64,000 nucleotides of DNA from Streptomyces neyagawaensis (GTDB lineage: Bacteria > Actinomycetota > Actinomycetes > Streptomycetales > Streptomycetaceae), in the NCBI RefSeq assembly GCF_023516595.1, contig NZ_JAMGBG010000011.1:186001-250000 (forward strand). Direction: 5' to 3'. Below are positions 26,306 to 33,410 of the stretch, piece by piece (the stretch's first letter is position 1; each line of letters starts with the position of its first letter). The notes below the pieces were generated by a model. The model was not told where the DNA came from, ran no database searches, and was given only the letters and a program-made list of their open reading frames with translations. Position numbers and translations under genes: made by a program.

Positions 26306-26335
26306 GGGGCGCCCCGGCCAGGGGCACCCCCTCAG
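26301..26335. terminator. strong hairpin terminator at the 3' side of the monooxygenase gene
   Basis: Arms CTGAGGGGG (26301-26309) and CCCCCTCAG (26327-26335), with inner arms GCCCC and GGGGC around GGCCA. It lies just after the end of the leftward gene 26358-26672 and overlaps the right end of the 258-bp element. Confidence 0.8.
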
Positions 26336-26357
26336 CGTGTCGGAGCCGCCGACGGGT

Positions 26358-26672
26358 TCAGCGCATGGGGCGCGACGCGGACACGGTGTGGGCCGTCAGG
26401 CCGACCCCGAGCCGCGTCAGCCCCGCCACCGCCGCCCGGAAGTCCTTGATGTGCGGGGTCGTGAAGTGCTCGTCGAGGGCCTGTTGCGAGGTCCAGTGCT
26501 CGTACACCCGGATACGCCGCTCGTCGGCGGGGTCGGCGGTCATGGCGTAGTCCAGGCAGCCGGGTTCCCGCTCGCGGGTGCGCCGGCCCAGTTCGACGAG
26601 GGCTTTCAGCATGGTGTCGCGGTCGCCGGGCTCGTAGTCCATCCAGCCGGCGACGATGATGTCCTCGGTCAT
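26358..26672 (-). CDS. antibiotic-biosynthesis-monooxygenase (ABM) domain protein
   Basis: A 104-aa protein, start ATG 26670-26672. It has the dimeric alpha/beta-barrel pattern of ABM proteins: DIIVAGWMDYEPGDRDTML, then a Glu/Arg helix, EPGCLDYAMTADPADERRI, VYEHWTSQQALDEHFTTPHI. Members are cofactor-free quinone-forming monooxygenases, heme-degrading enzymes or stress proteins. The heme-ligand pattern of IsdG types is not seen. It is the last gene of the leftward operon headed by the Rieske oxygenase at 30607, so it may act on a hydroxylated product. Confidence 0.85.
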   Translation of the reverse strand: MTEDIIVAGWMDYEPGDRDTMLKALVELGRRTREREPGCLDYAMTADPADERRIRVYEHWTSQQALDEHFTTPHIKDFRAAVAGLTRLGVGLTAHTVSASRPMR

Positions 26673-26742
26673 GGGGGTCCTTTCGCGGTCATGCCCGCGG
26701 GCCCGCCGCTCCGGTCAAGGGGAGCGACGGGCCCGGGGTGTC

Positions 26743-28479
26743 TCAGACGCCGAGCGGGGCGGGGACGGCCTCCACGGTGACCGTGCCCCGGTCTCCGTCG
26801 ACCGTGATCACCATGCCGTCCCGCAGCCGGCGTGTCGCTCCTTCGACGGAGATGACGGCCGGGATGCCCAGCTCCCGACAGACCACCACGGCGTGGCTGT
26901 TGAGCGCGCCCACGTCGACCACGGCCGCACCGGCGACCAGGAACAGCGGGGTCCAGGCCGCGTCCGTGATCGGCGCGACCAGCACCTCTCCCGGCTCCAG
27001 CGCCTCGCAGGACGCCGGGTCGGTGACCACGCGCACCCGGCCGGTGTACGTCCCGTGGCTGCCGCCCACGCCGCTGAGCGCATCACCCTCGGCCGCGGCC
27101 TCGGCGCGCTCCTCGGTGCGCCTCGGCCAGGTGTCGACCTCGGTCCCGGCGTCGTCCGCGACGAAGAACGGCGGTTCCAGCTCGTGCAGGAGCGCGTACT
27201 CCTCGAGCCTCCGCGCGATGACGGGGCCGAAGGACTCGGGGTCGGCGACGTAGTCGTCGAGTTCGGTGTCGAGCAGCATCATCACGTCCCCCGGTTCGGT
27301 CAGACGCCCCGCCTCGACCCCGCGGCGGCCGAGCTCCCGTATCGCCATCCGGATCTCGTTGACGACGGTCACGCAGTTCGCCTTGGTGCGCTCGCGGGCC
27401 GGGATCCATACCCGGGAGGCGTGCATGCCGGCGTCGAACATCGGCTGCGCCTCCTCGGGCAGCGTGGAGCGGACCTCCCCGGCGGTGCGCTCGCGCCGCT
27501 CGGTGAGGCGCGCCCGCCGGGCGGCCGGGGAGTCGTCGTCGGAGCTGTGCCGGATCCGGTCGACCAGGGCCAGCGCCTGGACCGGCGCCGCCTCCCAGGA
27601 CAGCGCGTGGATGTCCCACTCGTTGGGACCGCGGTCCCCGGACCCGGCCAGGAACTCCTCGAAGGCGTCACGGAACGCCTTCACGTCCCCGGTCGCCCCG
27701 TCGAGCGCCCGCTCCACCGCGGCCGGGCCCCGGTCGAACAGCGCGGTCAGCTCGGCCGAGGCCGCCACCTGGCGCGACAGCGTCCACAGCCCGTCCGAGG
27801 GGGAGGCCGAGTCGACGTCGCCGAGCCCCCCGATGAGGTCCAGCATGGCGCCGGGGCGGTCCACGCTCGCGCAGAGCGGCCCGAGGATCGCCGGTCCGAC
27901 GGACGCGGGCAGCGACGACTCGACGTGCCGTTGGAAGGTCGTCTCCACCTCGTCCAGCAACGAGCGGGCGCGGGCCACCAGTTCGGCGTCGGACAACTCC
28001 GTCAGGTCGGGTCGCCCGCGGCGCAGTCCGCGCAGCCGCTCCCGGTCGGCGTCGGCCTCCGGGAACGTGCTCTGGCCGAGCATCCGCTGGAGGGTGCCGC
28101 CCGCCTTGGCGGTCAGTTCGGCGTCCTGGTCCTCCGGGTGTGCCACGTACACCGGGGTGTCCGAGCGTTGGCCCACGAATGCGGCGTCGATCTGGTCCGC
28201 CGTCTGACCCATACGGATGCCGAACAGCCGCATGTGCGACAGGTTGAGGTAGAAGTAACCGCCGAACATCCCGACGAAGGGCGGGCGAGGGCCGGCCACC
28301 TCCTCCTCGCGGTAGATGCCGAAGCCGACGAAGCCCTTTCGCCAGCCGTGCAGTCCGCGCCCCCAGACGAGGGTCCAGCCCAGCGGGCTGGCCGGATCCG
28401 GCAGGGTCTCGCCCGCGTTGGCCCGGGTGTAGTGCGGCAGTCGCTCACTGCGCTGCCAGTCCGTGATCCAGCTCTTCAT
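26743..28479 (-). CDS. PEP-utilising-enzyme-like protein with swivelling phospho-His domain, no ATP-grasp
   Basis: A 578-aa protein, start ATG 28477-28479. The N-terminal 450 residues are helical and begin near HYTRANAGETLPDP and SPLGWTLVWGRGLHG, like the central part of rifampin phosphotransferase or PEP-synthase-related proteins. The last 100 residues are the swivelling domain with the phosphate-carrying His in GALNSHAVVVCRELGIPAV. There is neither an ATP-grasp domain nor a PEP-binding TIM barrel. It must therefore work with other proteins or have a new role; the PPDK-like protein at 39308 is an obvious candidate partner. It lies between the SDR and ABM genes in the second Rieske operon. 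Confidence 0.8.
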   Translation of the reverse strand: MKSWITDWQRSERLPHYTRANAGETLPDPASPLGWTLVWGRGLHGWRKGFVGFGIYREEEVAGPRPPFVGMFGGYFYLNLSHMRLFGIRMGQTADQIDAAFVGQRSDTPVYVAHPEDQDAELTAKAGGTLQRMLGQSTFPEADADRERLRGLRRGRPDLTELSDAELVARARSLLDEVETTFQRHVESSLPASVGPAILGPLCASVDRPGAMLDLIGGLGDVDSASPSDGLWTLSRQVAASAELTALFDRGPAAVERALDGATGDVKAFRDAFEEFLAGSGDRGPNEWDIHALSWEAAPVQALALVDRIRHSSDDDSPAARRARLTERRERTAGEVRSTLPEEAQPMFDAGMHASRVWIPARERTKANCVTVVNEIRMAIRELGRRGVEAGRLTEPGDVMMLLDTELDDYVADPESFGPVIARRLEEYALLHELEPPFFVADDAGTEVDTWPRRTEERAEAAAEGDALSGVGGSHGTYTGRVRVVTDPASCEALEPGEVLVAPITDAAWTPLFLVAGAAVVDVGALNSHAVVVCRELGIPAVISVEGATRRLRDGMVITVDGDRGTVTVEAVPAPLGV

Positions 28480-28511
28480 GGCCGAAGGTCTCCCGTCGTC
28501 CGTCCCGGTGC

Positions 28512-29303
28512 CTACCACTGCGCCGTTCCACCGTCGACGCTGATCAGCGTGCCCGTAATGCCGGCGCCGGCGTCGCTCGCCAGCAGTGAGGCGACCGCCG
28601 CGATCTGTTCCACGGTGGTGATCTGCTTGGTGGCGGCGTGCTCGGCGAAGCGGCCCAGCCACTCCTCGTAGCTGATTCCCTCGGCCTCGGCCGCGGCCGG
28701 TCCCGCGGCCCGCATCAGGTCGGTGTCCACGGCGCCGGGGCAGATGGCGTTGCAGGTGATGCCCTGGGTGCCGTATTCGAAGGCGGTCGCCTTGGTCAGT
28801 CCGTGGATGGCGTGCTTGTTGGTGATGTAGTGGCTGATCGCGGGCTTGTTGGCCTGCTTGCCCTCGACGGAGGAGATGTTGATGATCCGACCCCAGCCGC
28901 CCTCCAGCATCCTCGGCAGCGCGCGCCGGGTGCCGTAGAAGTAGGCGTTGAGGTTGAGCCTGAGGGCGTCGTGCCAGGCCTCGTCGCTCAGTTGGTGGAC
29001 CGGGGCGAAGCCCGAGGTGCCGCCGGCGTTGTTCACCCAGATGTCGAGCCGGCCGAAGCGTTCGGCGGCGAAGTCGGCCAGGTCCTCGATGTCCTCCTGG
29101 CTGTTGGCGTCGCAGGGGTGGAAGACGGCCCGGTCCCCGGCGTCCAGCTCCGCCAGGGCCTGCTTGCCCTTGATCTCGCTGCGGCCGCTGAGGACGACCG
29201 TGGCACCGCCGGCCAGGAATGCCTCGGCTATGCCGCGGCCGATGCTGCGCGTGCTGCCCGTGATCACCGCGACACGTCCGTCGAGGCTGCCCGTAGCCAC
29301 CAT
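28512..29303 (-). CDS. SDR family oxidoreductase
   Basis: A 263-aa short-chain dehydrogenase. The ATG at 29301-29303 has GGGAG six nt upstream; an alternative GTG at 29336 overlaps the oxygenase stop but lacks a site. The cofactor motif is TGSTRSIGRGIAEAFLAGG, followed by WVNNAGGTSG, catalytic Ser in INISSVEG, and Tyr/Lys in SHYITNKHAIHGL. The end is GTLISVDGGTAQW. The pattern resembles 3-hydroxybutyrate or cyclic-alcohol dehydrogenases. As the second gene of the operon it may oxidise the alcohol or dihydrodiol made by the Rieske oxygenase. Confidence 0.92.
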   Translation of the reverse strand: MVATGSLDGRVAVITGSTRSIGRGIAEAFLAGGATVVLSGRSEIKGKQALAELDAGDRAVFHPCDANSQEDIEDLADFAAERFGRLDIWVNNAGGTSGFAPVHQLSDEAWHDALRLNLNAYFYGTRRALPRMLEGGWGRIINISSVEGKQANKPAISHYITNKHAIHGLTKATAFEYGTQGITCNAICPGAVDTDLMRAAGPAAAEAEGISYEEWLGRFAEHAATKQITTVEQIAAVASLLASDAGAGITGTLISVDGGTAQW

Positions 29304-29332
29304 GTTGTTCTCCCGCGAGTGTTGTTGGTCCG

Positions 29333-30607
29333 TCACCTGGCGGCTCTTTCGGCGTCTTCCAGGTGTCGGTGAATGGTGCGGTGGAAGTGCTGGAGTCCGG
29401 GCTCGTTGCGTCCGAAGACGAAGTCGGTCCCGTCGAGGGCGGCGAGGCCCTGCTGGACTCCGTAGGTGGTCGCGTAGTCCTCGTCGCGGACCACCTCGTG
29501 GAACCATTCGCCGAACCGGTCGGCGGCCTGGCGCTCCTCCTCGGTGACCGCCGGTTCCCGCAGCAGGATGATCTGCTGGGTCACCGACTCGGTGGCCGTC
29601 CGGGGGAGCACCAGGGAGACGGCGATCTTCTGCCGCCAGCCGCCGGCGATCGCCAGGCCGGGGAAGAGCCAGTAGATGGGACCGACACAGTCCCCGGGGT
29701 CCCGCTGGTCCGGCGGCAGCTCGACCGCCCGCGCGATGGGACGCAGGGCCGGTGCGATGCGTTGGTGGGGGCCCCAGGTGTCGTGGGCCATCATGTTGGA
29801 GAGGTTCGTCTCGAAGACCGTCTTCGGGTGCAGCGAGGCGAAGTGGTACGTCTCCAGATACCCGTCGAGGGTGACCTTCCAGTTGGGACTGGTCAGTTCG
29901 CCGGTGGAGTAGTGGTGGCACTCCGCCAGCCGCAGCCCTTCGAGGAGCGGCAGCAGATCACCGAGCCAGGCGTCGAGGTCGGGCTCGGCGGCAGGGTCCA
30001 GCGAGACGAAGACGATCCCCGCCCGCTCCCCGGCCGGAAGCCTGACGAGGCCGCGGCCCTCGCGCGGAACGTCACCGAAGGTCTTCTCCGCGTACACGCC
30101 CCGCAGCTCCCCGGTGAGGTCGTAGGACCAGGAGTGGTACGGGCAGGTCAGCCGCCTCGACACCCCGCAGCCGGGCTCCATGAGCTTGGCCCCCCGGTGC
30201 CGGCAGGCATTGATCATCGCGTGCACCGCGCCCTGCCGGTCCCGGGTGATCAGCACCGGTACGCCGAGCACGTCCAGCGCCTTGTAGGTGTTCGGCCCGG
30301 GGAGCTCGCAGGACATGGCGAGCGGCAGGGGAACGCTCCGGTGGACGGCGTCCGTCTCCCGGCGCCAGCGGTCGGCGTCGAGGTAGTGGCCGACAGGTTC
30401 CGTCCACTGGCCGTCCGCCTGGTGCGTGGTGCCGTCGCGATAGTGCGCCACCACGCGTTCGACGAGTTCGGCGGCCTCCCGCCGCATCGTCACGGACGCG
30501 GCGTCGGTGGACCGGTCCTGGCTGATCCACGAGGAGTACTCGGGGGCCGACGGCGGCGTGTGCCCGGCTTCCGCTTCCCGTATCCCCGGCGAACTGGTCT
30601 GGACCAC
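29333..30607 (-). CDS. Rieske non-heme iron oxygenase, second type
   Basis: A 424-aa protein. GTG 30605-30607 is chosen because GAGGAC lies four nt upstream; a later in-frame ATG would remove about 50 residues. The Rieske ligands are in NACRHRGAKLM and TCPYHSWSYD. The mononuclear iron site is DGYLETYHFASLHPKTVF. This CRHRGA...CPYHSW type is common among phthalate-, choline- and carnitine-like oxygenases that use a separate FMN/2Fe-2S reductase. No ferredoxin is adjacent, so the reductase at 9612 is the natural donor. It shares little with the oxygenase at 23076, so the two probably catalyse different steps. It heads a four-gene leftward operon. Confidence 0.93.
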   Translation of the reverse strand: MVQTSSPGIREAEAGHTPPSAPEYSSWISQDRSTDAASVTMRREAAELVERVVAHYRDGTTHQADGQWTEPVGHYLDADRWRRETDAVHRSVPLPLAMSCELPGPNTYKALDVLGVPVLITRDRQGAVHAMINACRHRGAKLMEPGCGVSRRLTCPYHSWSYDLTGELRGVYAEKTFGDVPREGRGLVRLPAGERAGIVFVSLDPAAEPDLDAWLGDLLPLLEGLRLAECHHYSTGELTSPNWKVTLDGYLETYHFASLHPKTVFETNLSNMMAHDTWGPHQRIAPALRPIARAVELPPDQRDPGDCVGPIYWLFPGLAIAGGWRQKIAVSLVLPRTATESVTQQIILLREPAVTEEERQAADRFGEWFHEVVRDEDYATTYGVQQGLAALDGTDFVFGRNEPGLQHFHRTIHRHLEDAERAAR

Positions 30608-30692
30608 GATGTCCTCACAATCCTCCCAGCCGCGAGCCGGTGACCGGCTTCGGAGAGCGACAGCTGGGCTGTGTCCGAAACGACAACAGGAC

Positions 30693-30715
30693 TTAGTGTG
30701 CTCTGTCAATAGAAA
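30693..30715. promoter_or_regulatory. regulon motif copy: TTAGTG-N11-TAGAAA
   Basis: A 6-11-6 element 86 nt upstream of the second Rieske oxygenase. On the minus strand it contains TTGACA (30709 to 30704), a good -35 box, so a bound repressor would block the operon promoter. Confidence 0.45.
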
Positions 30716-30759
30716 GTGGCGAAGTTGCCGTGTTGGGGGCGCGGGATCATCCCCGCTGC

Positions 30760-30782
30760 TTTCTGTAAACCGGATCCAGCCC
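30760..30782. promoter_or_regulatory. regulon motif copy: TTTCTG-N11-CAGCCC
   Basis: A second 6-11-6 element in the same divergent gap, 45-67 nt upstream of the VOC-protein gene. The CTG and CAG cores are exact inverted repeats. Confidence 0.4.
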
Positions 30783-30826
30783 CGTGGCGACGGCGGCCGG
30801 GTTCCCGACGGGAGGCGGTGGCGGCT

Positions 30827-31282
30827 GTGGGGAAGCCCTTCGAGGCGGGCGTGGTCGTACGGGATCTGGAGCTGATGGAGCGCTTCTACCGGGACGTGCT
30901 CGGCTGCCCTGTCGTGCGCCGATCCTGTGTACCGAAGTCCGTCGCGGTACCGGCCGGGCTGGGCGGTGAGCTCCTGGTCGTCTGGCTGCAGGTGCCCTCC
31001 GGGGGGCGGGTCAAGCTGATCCTGCCTCAGGTGGCCGCGGACTCCGTGCGATCGGCGCCGGCGCCGGCCGGATGCCGGGGTCTGTCGTACCTCACCTTCC
31101 ATGTGGAGGACATCGACCCGATGGTGTCGTCCCTGGTGGCCGCGGGTGCGCGGCCCCTGTCGGAGCCGATCGTGGTGCGGACCCCCGGTGGCCGGATCAG
31201 TTTCTGGGCGGACCCGGAGGGCAACGCGGTGGAGTTGGTGGACGAGCGGGGTCGAGAGTCCTGTTCAGGGCGTAGTAATTAG
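30827..31282 (+). CDS. VOC (glyoxalase/bleomycin-resistance) superfamily protein
   Basis: A 151-aa protein. GTG 30827 or GTG 30818 are possible starts; a GGGAGG at 30810-30815 favours 30827 by spacing. It has two beta-alpha-beta-beta-beta halves: FEAGVVVRDLELMERFYRDV and LSYLTFHVEDIDPMVSSLVA, ending SFWADPEGNAVELVDERG, the usual last strand with the metal-ligand Glu. The family includes extradiol dioxygenases, epimerases and lyases on CoA esters. It sits between the Rieske oxygenase and the 2-oxoacid dehydrogenase genes, so an isomerase or dioxygenase role in the same pathway is likely. Confidence 0.85.
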   Translation: MGKPFEAGVVVRDLELMERFYRDVLGCPVVRRSCVPKSVAVPAGLGGELLVVWLQVPSGGRVKLILPQVAADSVRSAPAPAGCRGLSYLTFHVEDIDPMVSSLVAAGARPLSEPIVVRTPGGRISFWADPEGNAVELVDERGRESCSGRSN

Positions 31283-31298
31283 AGACCCTCTTCAGTAA
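31276..31298. promoter_or_regulatory. half-conserved regulon motif: TAATTA-N11-CAGTAA
   Basis: The right half matches the best site at 35836 exactly; the left half is poor. It overlaps the stop of the VOC gene and is followed 14 nt later by a better site. TTCAGT (31291-31296) and TACTGT (31314-31319), 17 nt apart, could be the -35 and -10 boxes of the dehydrogenase operon. Confidence 0.3.
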
Positions 31299-31312
31299 GG
31301 TGCCCCTGCTGC

Positions 31313-31335
31313 TTACTGTAGACAAGCACCAGAAA
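31313..31335. promoter_or_regulatory. regulon motif copy: TTACTG-N11-CAGAAA
   Basis: One of the clearest copies, 44-66 nt upstream of the E1-alpha gene. It differs from the palindromic site at 35819 by one base in the right half and overlaps the proposed -10 box. Confidence 0.5.
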
Positions 31336-31378
31336 GTACGGGTGCTTGGCACACCTCCCTCGGGCGAAGGGGCGGGAC

Positions 31379-32380
31379 ATGGCTCAGAAGAAGCCGGCCG
31401 ACACGGCAGAGCACCGGACATCCGCGCAGGTCATCAAGGATCTGCACGAGCGCATGGTGCGCATCCGGCTGTTCGAGACCGAGGCGGGCAAGCTCATGGA
31501 GGCGGGCAGACTGCCCGGCTTCCTCCACCTCTACGTCGGCCAGGAGGCGGTGGCCGCCGGTGTGATGGCCGCGCTGCGCGACGACGACCAGATCACCTCC
31601 ACCCACCGCGGCCACGGACACGCCGTCGCCAAGGGCGTCGGCTTCCGGGAGATGTACGCGGAGCTGTACGGCCGCGCCACCGGCGCCTGCCTCGGGCGTG
31701 GCGGAAGCATGCACATCAACGACGTCTCGCTCGGCATGCTCGGCGCCAACGGCATCGTCGGAGCGGGCGTCCCGATCGCCGTGGGTGCCGCCTTCGCCGC
31801 CCGGTACAAGGGCGAGGACAGCGTCGCGGTCACCTTCTTCGGTGACGGCGCCACCAACATCGGCGCCTTCCACGAAGGCGCCAACATGGCCGCTGTCCTC
31901 GGCCTGCCCGTCGTCTTCGTCTGCGAGAACAACGGCTACGCCGAGTTCACGCCGCAGTCCGGGCACATGCTGCTCGCCGACGTGGCCGACCGGGCCGCCG
32001 CCTACGGCATGCCCGGCGTGATCGTCGACGGCATGGACGCGGTCGCCGTCCACCGCGCCGCCACCGACGCAGTGGCACGCGCCCGGTCCGGCGCGGGACC
32101 GATGTTGATCGAGGCCAAGACCTACCGCTACTTCGACCATCAGGGCGTCAAGGGGCTGCGCCACCCCTACCGCTCGGACGAGGAGGTCGCCGAGTGGAAG
32201 GCCCGCGACCCCATCGACCTGCTGGAGGCCCGTGCCGTCGCCGACGGTACGGCCACCCGCGCTGAACTGGACGACACCTGGCAGCGCACCCGCGACGAGA
32301 TCGCCGAGGCCATCGCGTACGCCGAGTCGAGCCCGCTGCCCGACACCGCCGACCTGCTGCACAACGTCTACTCGGGATGA
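31379..32380 (+). CDS. 2-oxoacid (acetoin-type) dehydrogenase E1 component, alpha subunit
   Basis: A 333-aa protein. ATG 31379 is preceded by GAAGGGGCGGG; a TTG at 31346 would add 11 residues. The TPP motif is GDGATNIGAFHEGANMAAVL ... CENNGYAE (GDG-x-N-N type). The substrate-loop region GRATGACLGRGGSMHI and STHRGHGHAVAKG fits the acetoin/pyruvate dehydrogenase alpha class. It decarboxylates a 2-oxoacid or acetoin and acylates the E2 lipoyl group. It is the first gene of the E1-alpha/E1-beta/E2 operon. The substrate in this region could be a branched 2-oxoacid leading to the acyl-CoA handled by IcmF (inference). Confidence 0.93.
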   Translation: MAQKKPADTAEHRTSAQVIKDLHERMVRIRLFETEAGKLMEAGRLPGFLHLYVGQEAVAAGVMAALRDDDQITSTHRGHGHAVAKGVGFREMYAELYGRATGACLGRGGSMHINDVSLGMLGANGIVGAGVPIAVGAAFAARYKGEDSVAVTFFGDGATNIGAFHEGANMAAVLGLPVVFVCENNGYAEFTPQSGHMLLADVADRAAAYGMPGVIVDGMDAVAVHRAATDAVARARSGAGPMLIEAKTYRYFDHQGVKGLRHPYRSDEEVAEWKARDPIDLLEARAVADGTATRAELDDTWQRTRDEIAEAIAYAESSPLPDTADLLHNVYSG

Positions 32381-32384
32381 CGCC

Positions 32385-33410
32385 ATGACCACCCTCACCC
32401 AGGAACAGGCCGCCGCCCCGGACGGCACGGTCCGCAAACTCACCTACGTCAAGGCCTTCAACGAGGGCCTCGCCCAGGCCATGCGCGAGGACGAGAACGT
32501 CTTCGTCGCCGGCGAGGACGTGGCCGGCTACGGCGGCGTCTTCCGTATGTTCGACAACCTGCTCGACGAGTTCGGCCCCCGCCGCATGATCGACACGCCG
32601 ATCTCCGAGGCCGCCCTGGTCGGCCTCGGTGTGGGGGCCGCCGCGCGGGGGCTGCGGCCCGTCGTCGACCTGATGTTCATGGACTTCATCGGCGTCTGCC
32701 TCGACCAGATCGTCAACCAGGCCGCCAAGATGAAGTACATGTTCGGCGGCGCCGTGTCCGTCCCGCTCACCATCACCACCGCCTCCGGCGCCGGCCTCGG
32801 CGCCGCCGCGCAGCACAGTCAGAGCCTGGAGGCCTGGCTCGCCCATGTGCCCGGCCTCAAAGTGGTGATGCCCTGCGACGCGTACACCGCCAAGGGTCTG
32901 ACCGTCTCGGCCATCCGGGACGACAACCCGGTCGTCGTCATGCTCAACAAGGTCCTGCTCGGCAGCACCGGCCATGTGCCCGAGGAGATCTACGGCATCC
33001 CGCTGGGCCGGGCGCACACCGCCCGGCAGGGCTCCGACGTCACCGTGATCGCCCTCGGCCGCATGGTGGGGGAGGCCCTCGCGGCGGCCGACGAACTCGC
33101 CGCCGAGGGCGTGGAGATCGAGGTGATCGACCCCCGGACCGTGCAGCCCCTGGACACCGAGACCATGTTCGCCTCCGTCCGCCGCACCAACCGGGCGCTG
33201 GTGGTGCACGAGGCCGTCACCTTCGGCGGGCTCGGCGCGGAGATCGCCGCCCAGATCCAGGACGCCGCCTTCGACCACCTGGACGCCCCGGTCCTGCGCA
33301 TCGGCGCCCCGTTCTCCCCGGTGCCCTTCTCCCCGGTCCTGGAGAAGGCCTATGTGCCCGACCGCGCCCGGATCGTCCAGGGCTGCCGACGTCTCCTCGA
33401 AAGGGCGTGA
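32385..33410 (+). CDS. 2-oxoacid (acetoin-type) dehydrogenase E1 component, beta subunit
   Basis: A 341-aa protein, start ATG 32385, four nt after the alpha-subunit stop. Typical transketolase-like beta subunit: FVAGEDVAGYGGVFRMFDN, DTPISEAALVGLGVGAAARG, MFMDFIGVCLDQIVNQAAKM, and the C-terminal domain with VIDPRTVQPLDTETMFASV and VVHEAVTFGGLGAEIAA. It forms the alpha2-beta2 E1 with the preceding gene. Its stop overlaps the E2 start by 4 nt. Confidence 0.94.
   Translation: MTTLTQEQAAAPDGTVRKLTYVKAFNEGLAQAMREDENVFVAGEDVAGYGGVFRMFDNLLDEFGPRRMIDTPISEAALVGLGVGAAARGLRPVVDLMFMDFIGVCLDQIVNQAAKMKYMFGGAVSVPLTITTASGAGLGAAAQHSQSLEAWLAHVPGLKVVMPCDAYTAKGLTVSAIRDDNPVVVMLNKVLLGSTGHVPEEIYGIPLGRAHTARQGSDVTVIALGRMVGEALAAADELAAEGVEIEVIDPRTVQPLDTETMFASVRRTNRALVVHEAVTFGGLGAEIAAQIQDAAFDHLDAPVLRIGAPFSPVPFSPVLEKAYVPDRARIVQGCRRLLERA

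Noticed and set aside
26656..28671. A 671-codon plus-strand open frame opposite the PEP-swivel gene
   Set aside because: It is a GC-bias shadow; the minus strand carries the conserved His-domain motif and the operon context.
31293..31319. CAGTAAG ... CTTACTG as a single large palindrome with a 12-bp spacer
   Set aside because: The orientation of the arms is opposite to the other regulon copies. Each arm fits better as part of its own 6-11-6 site (31276-31298 and 31313-31335).
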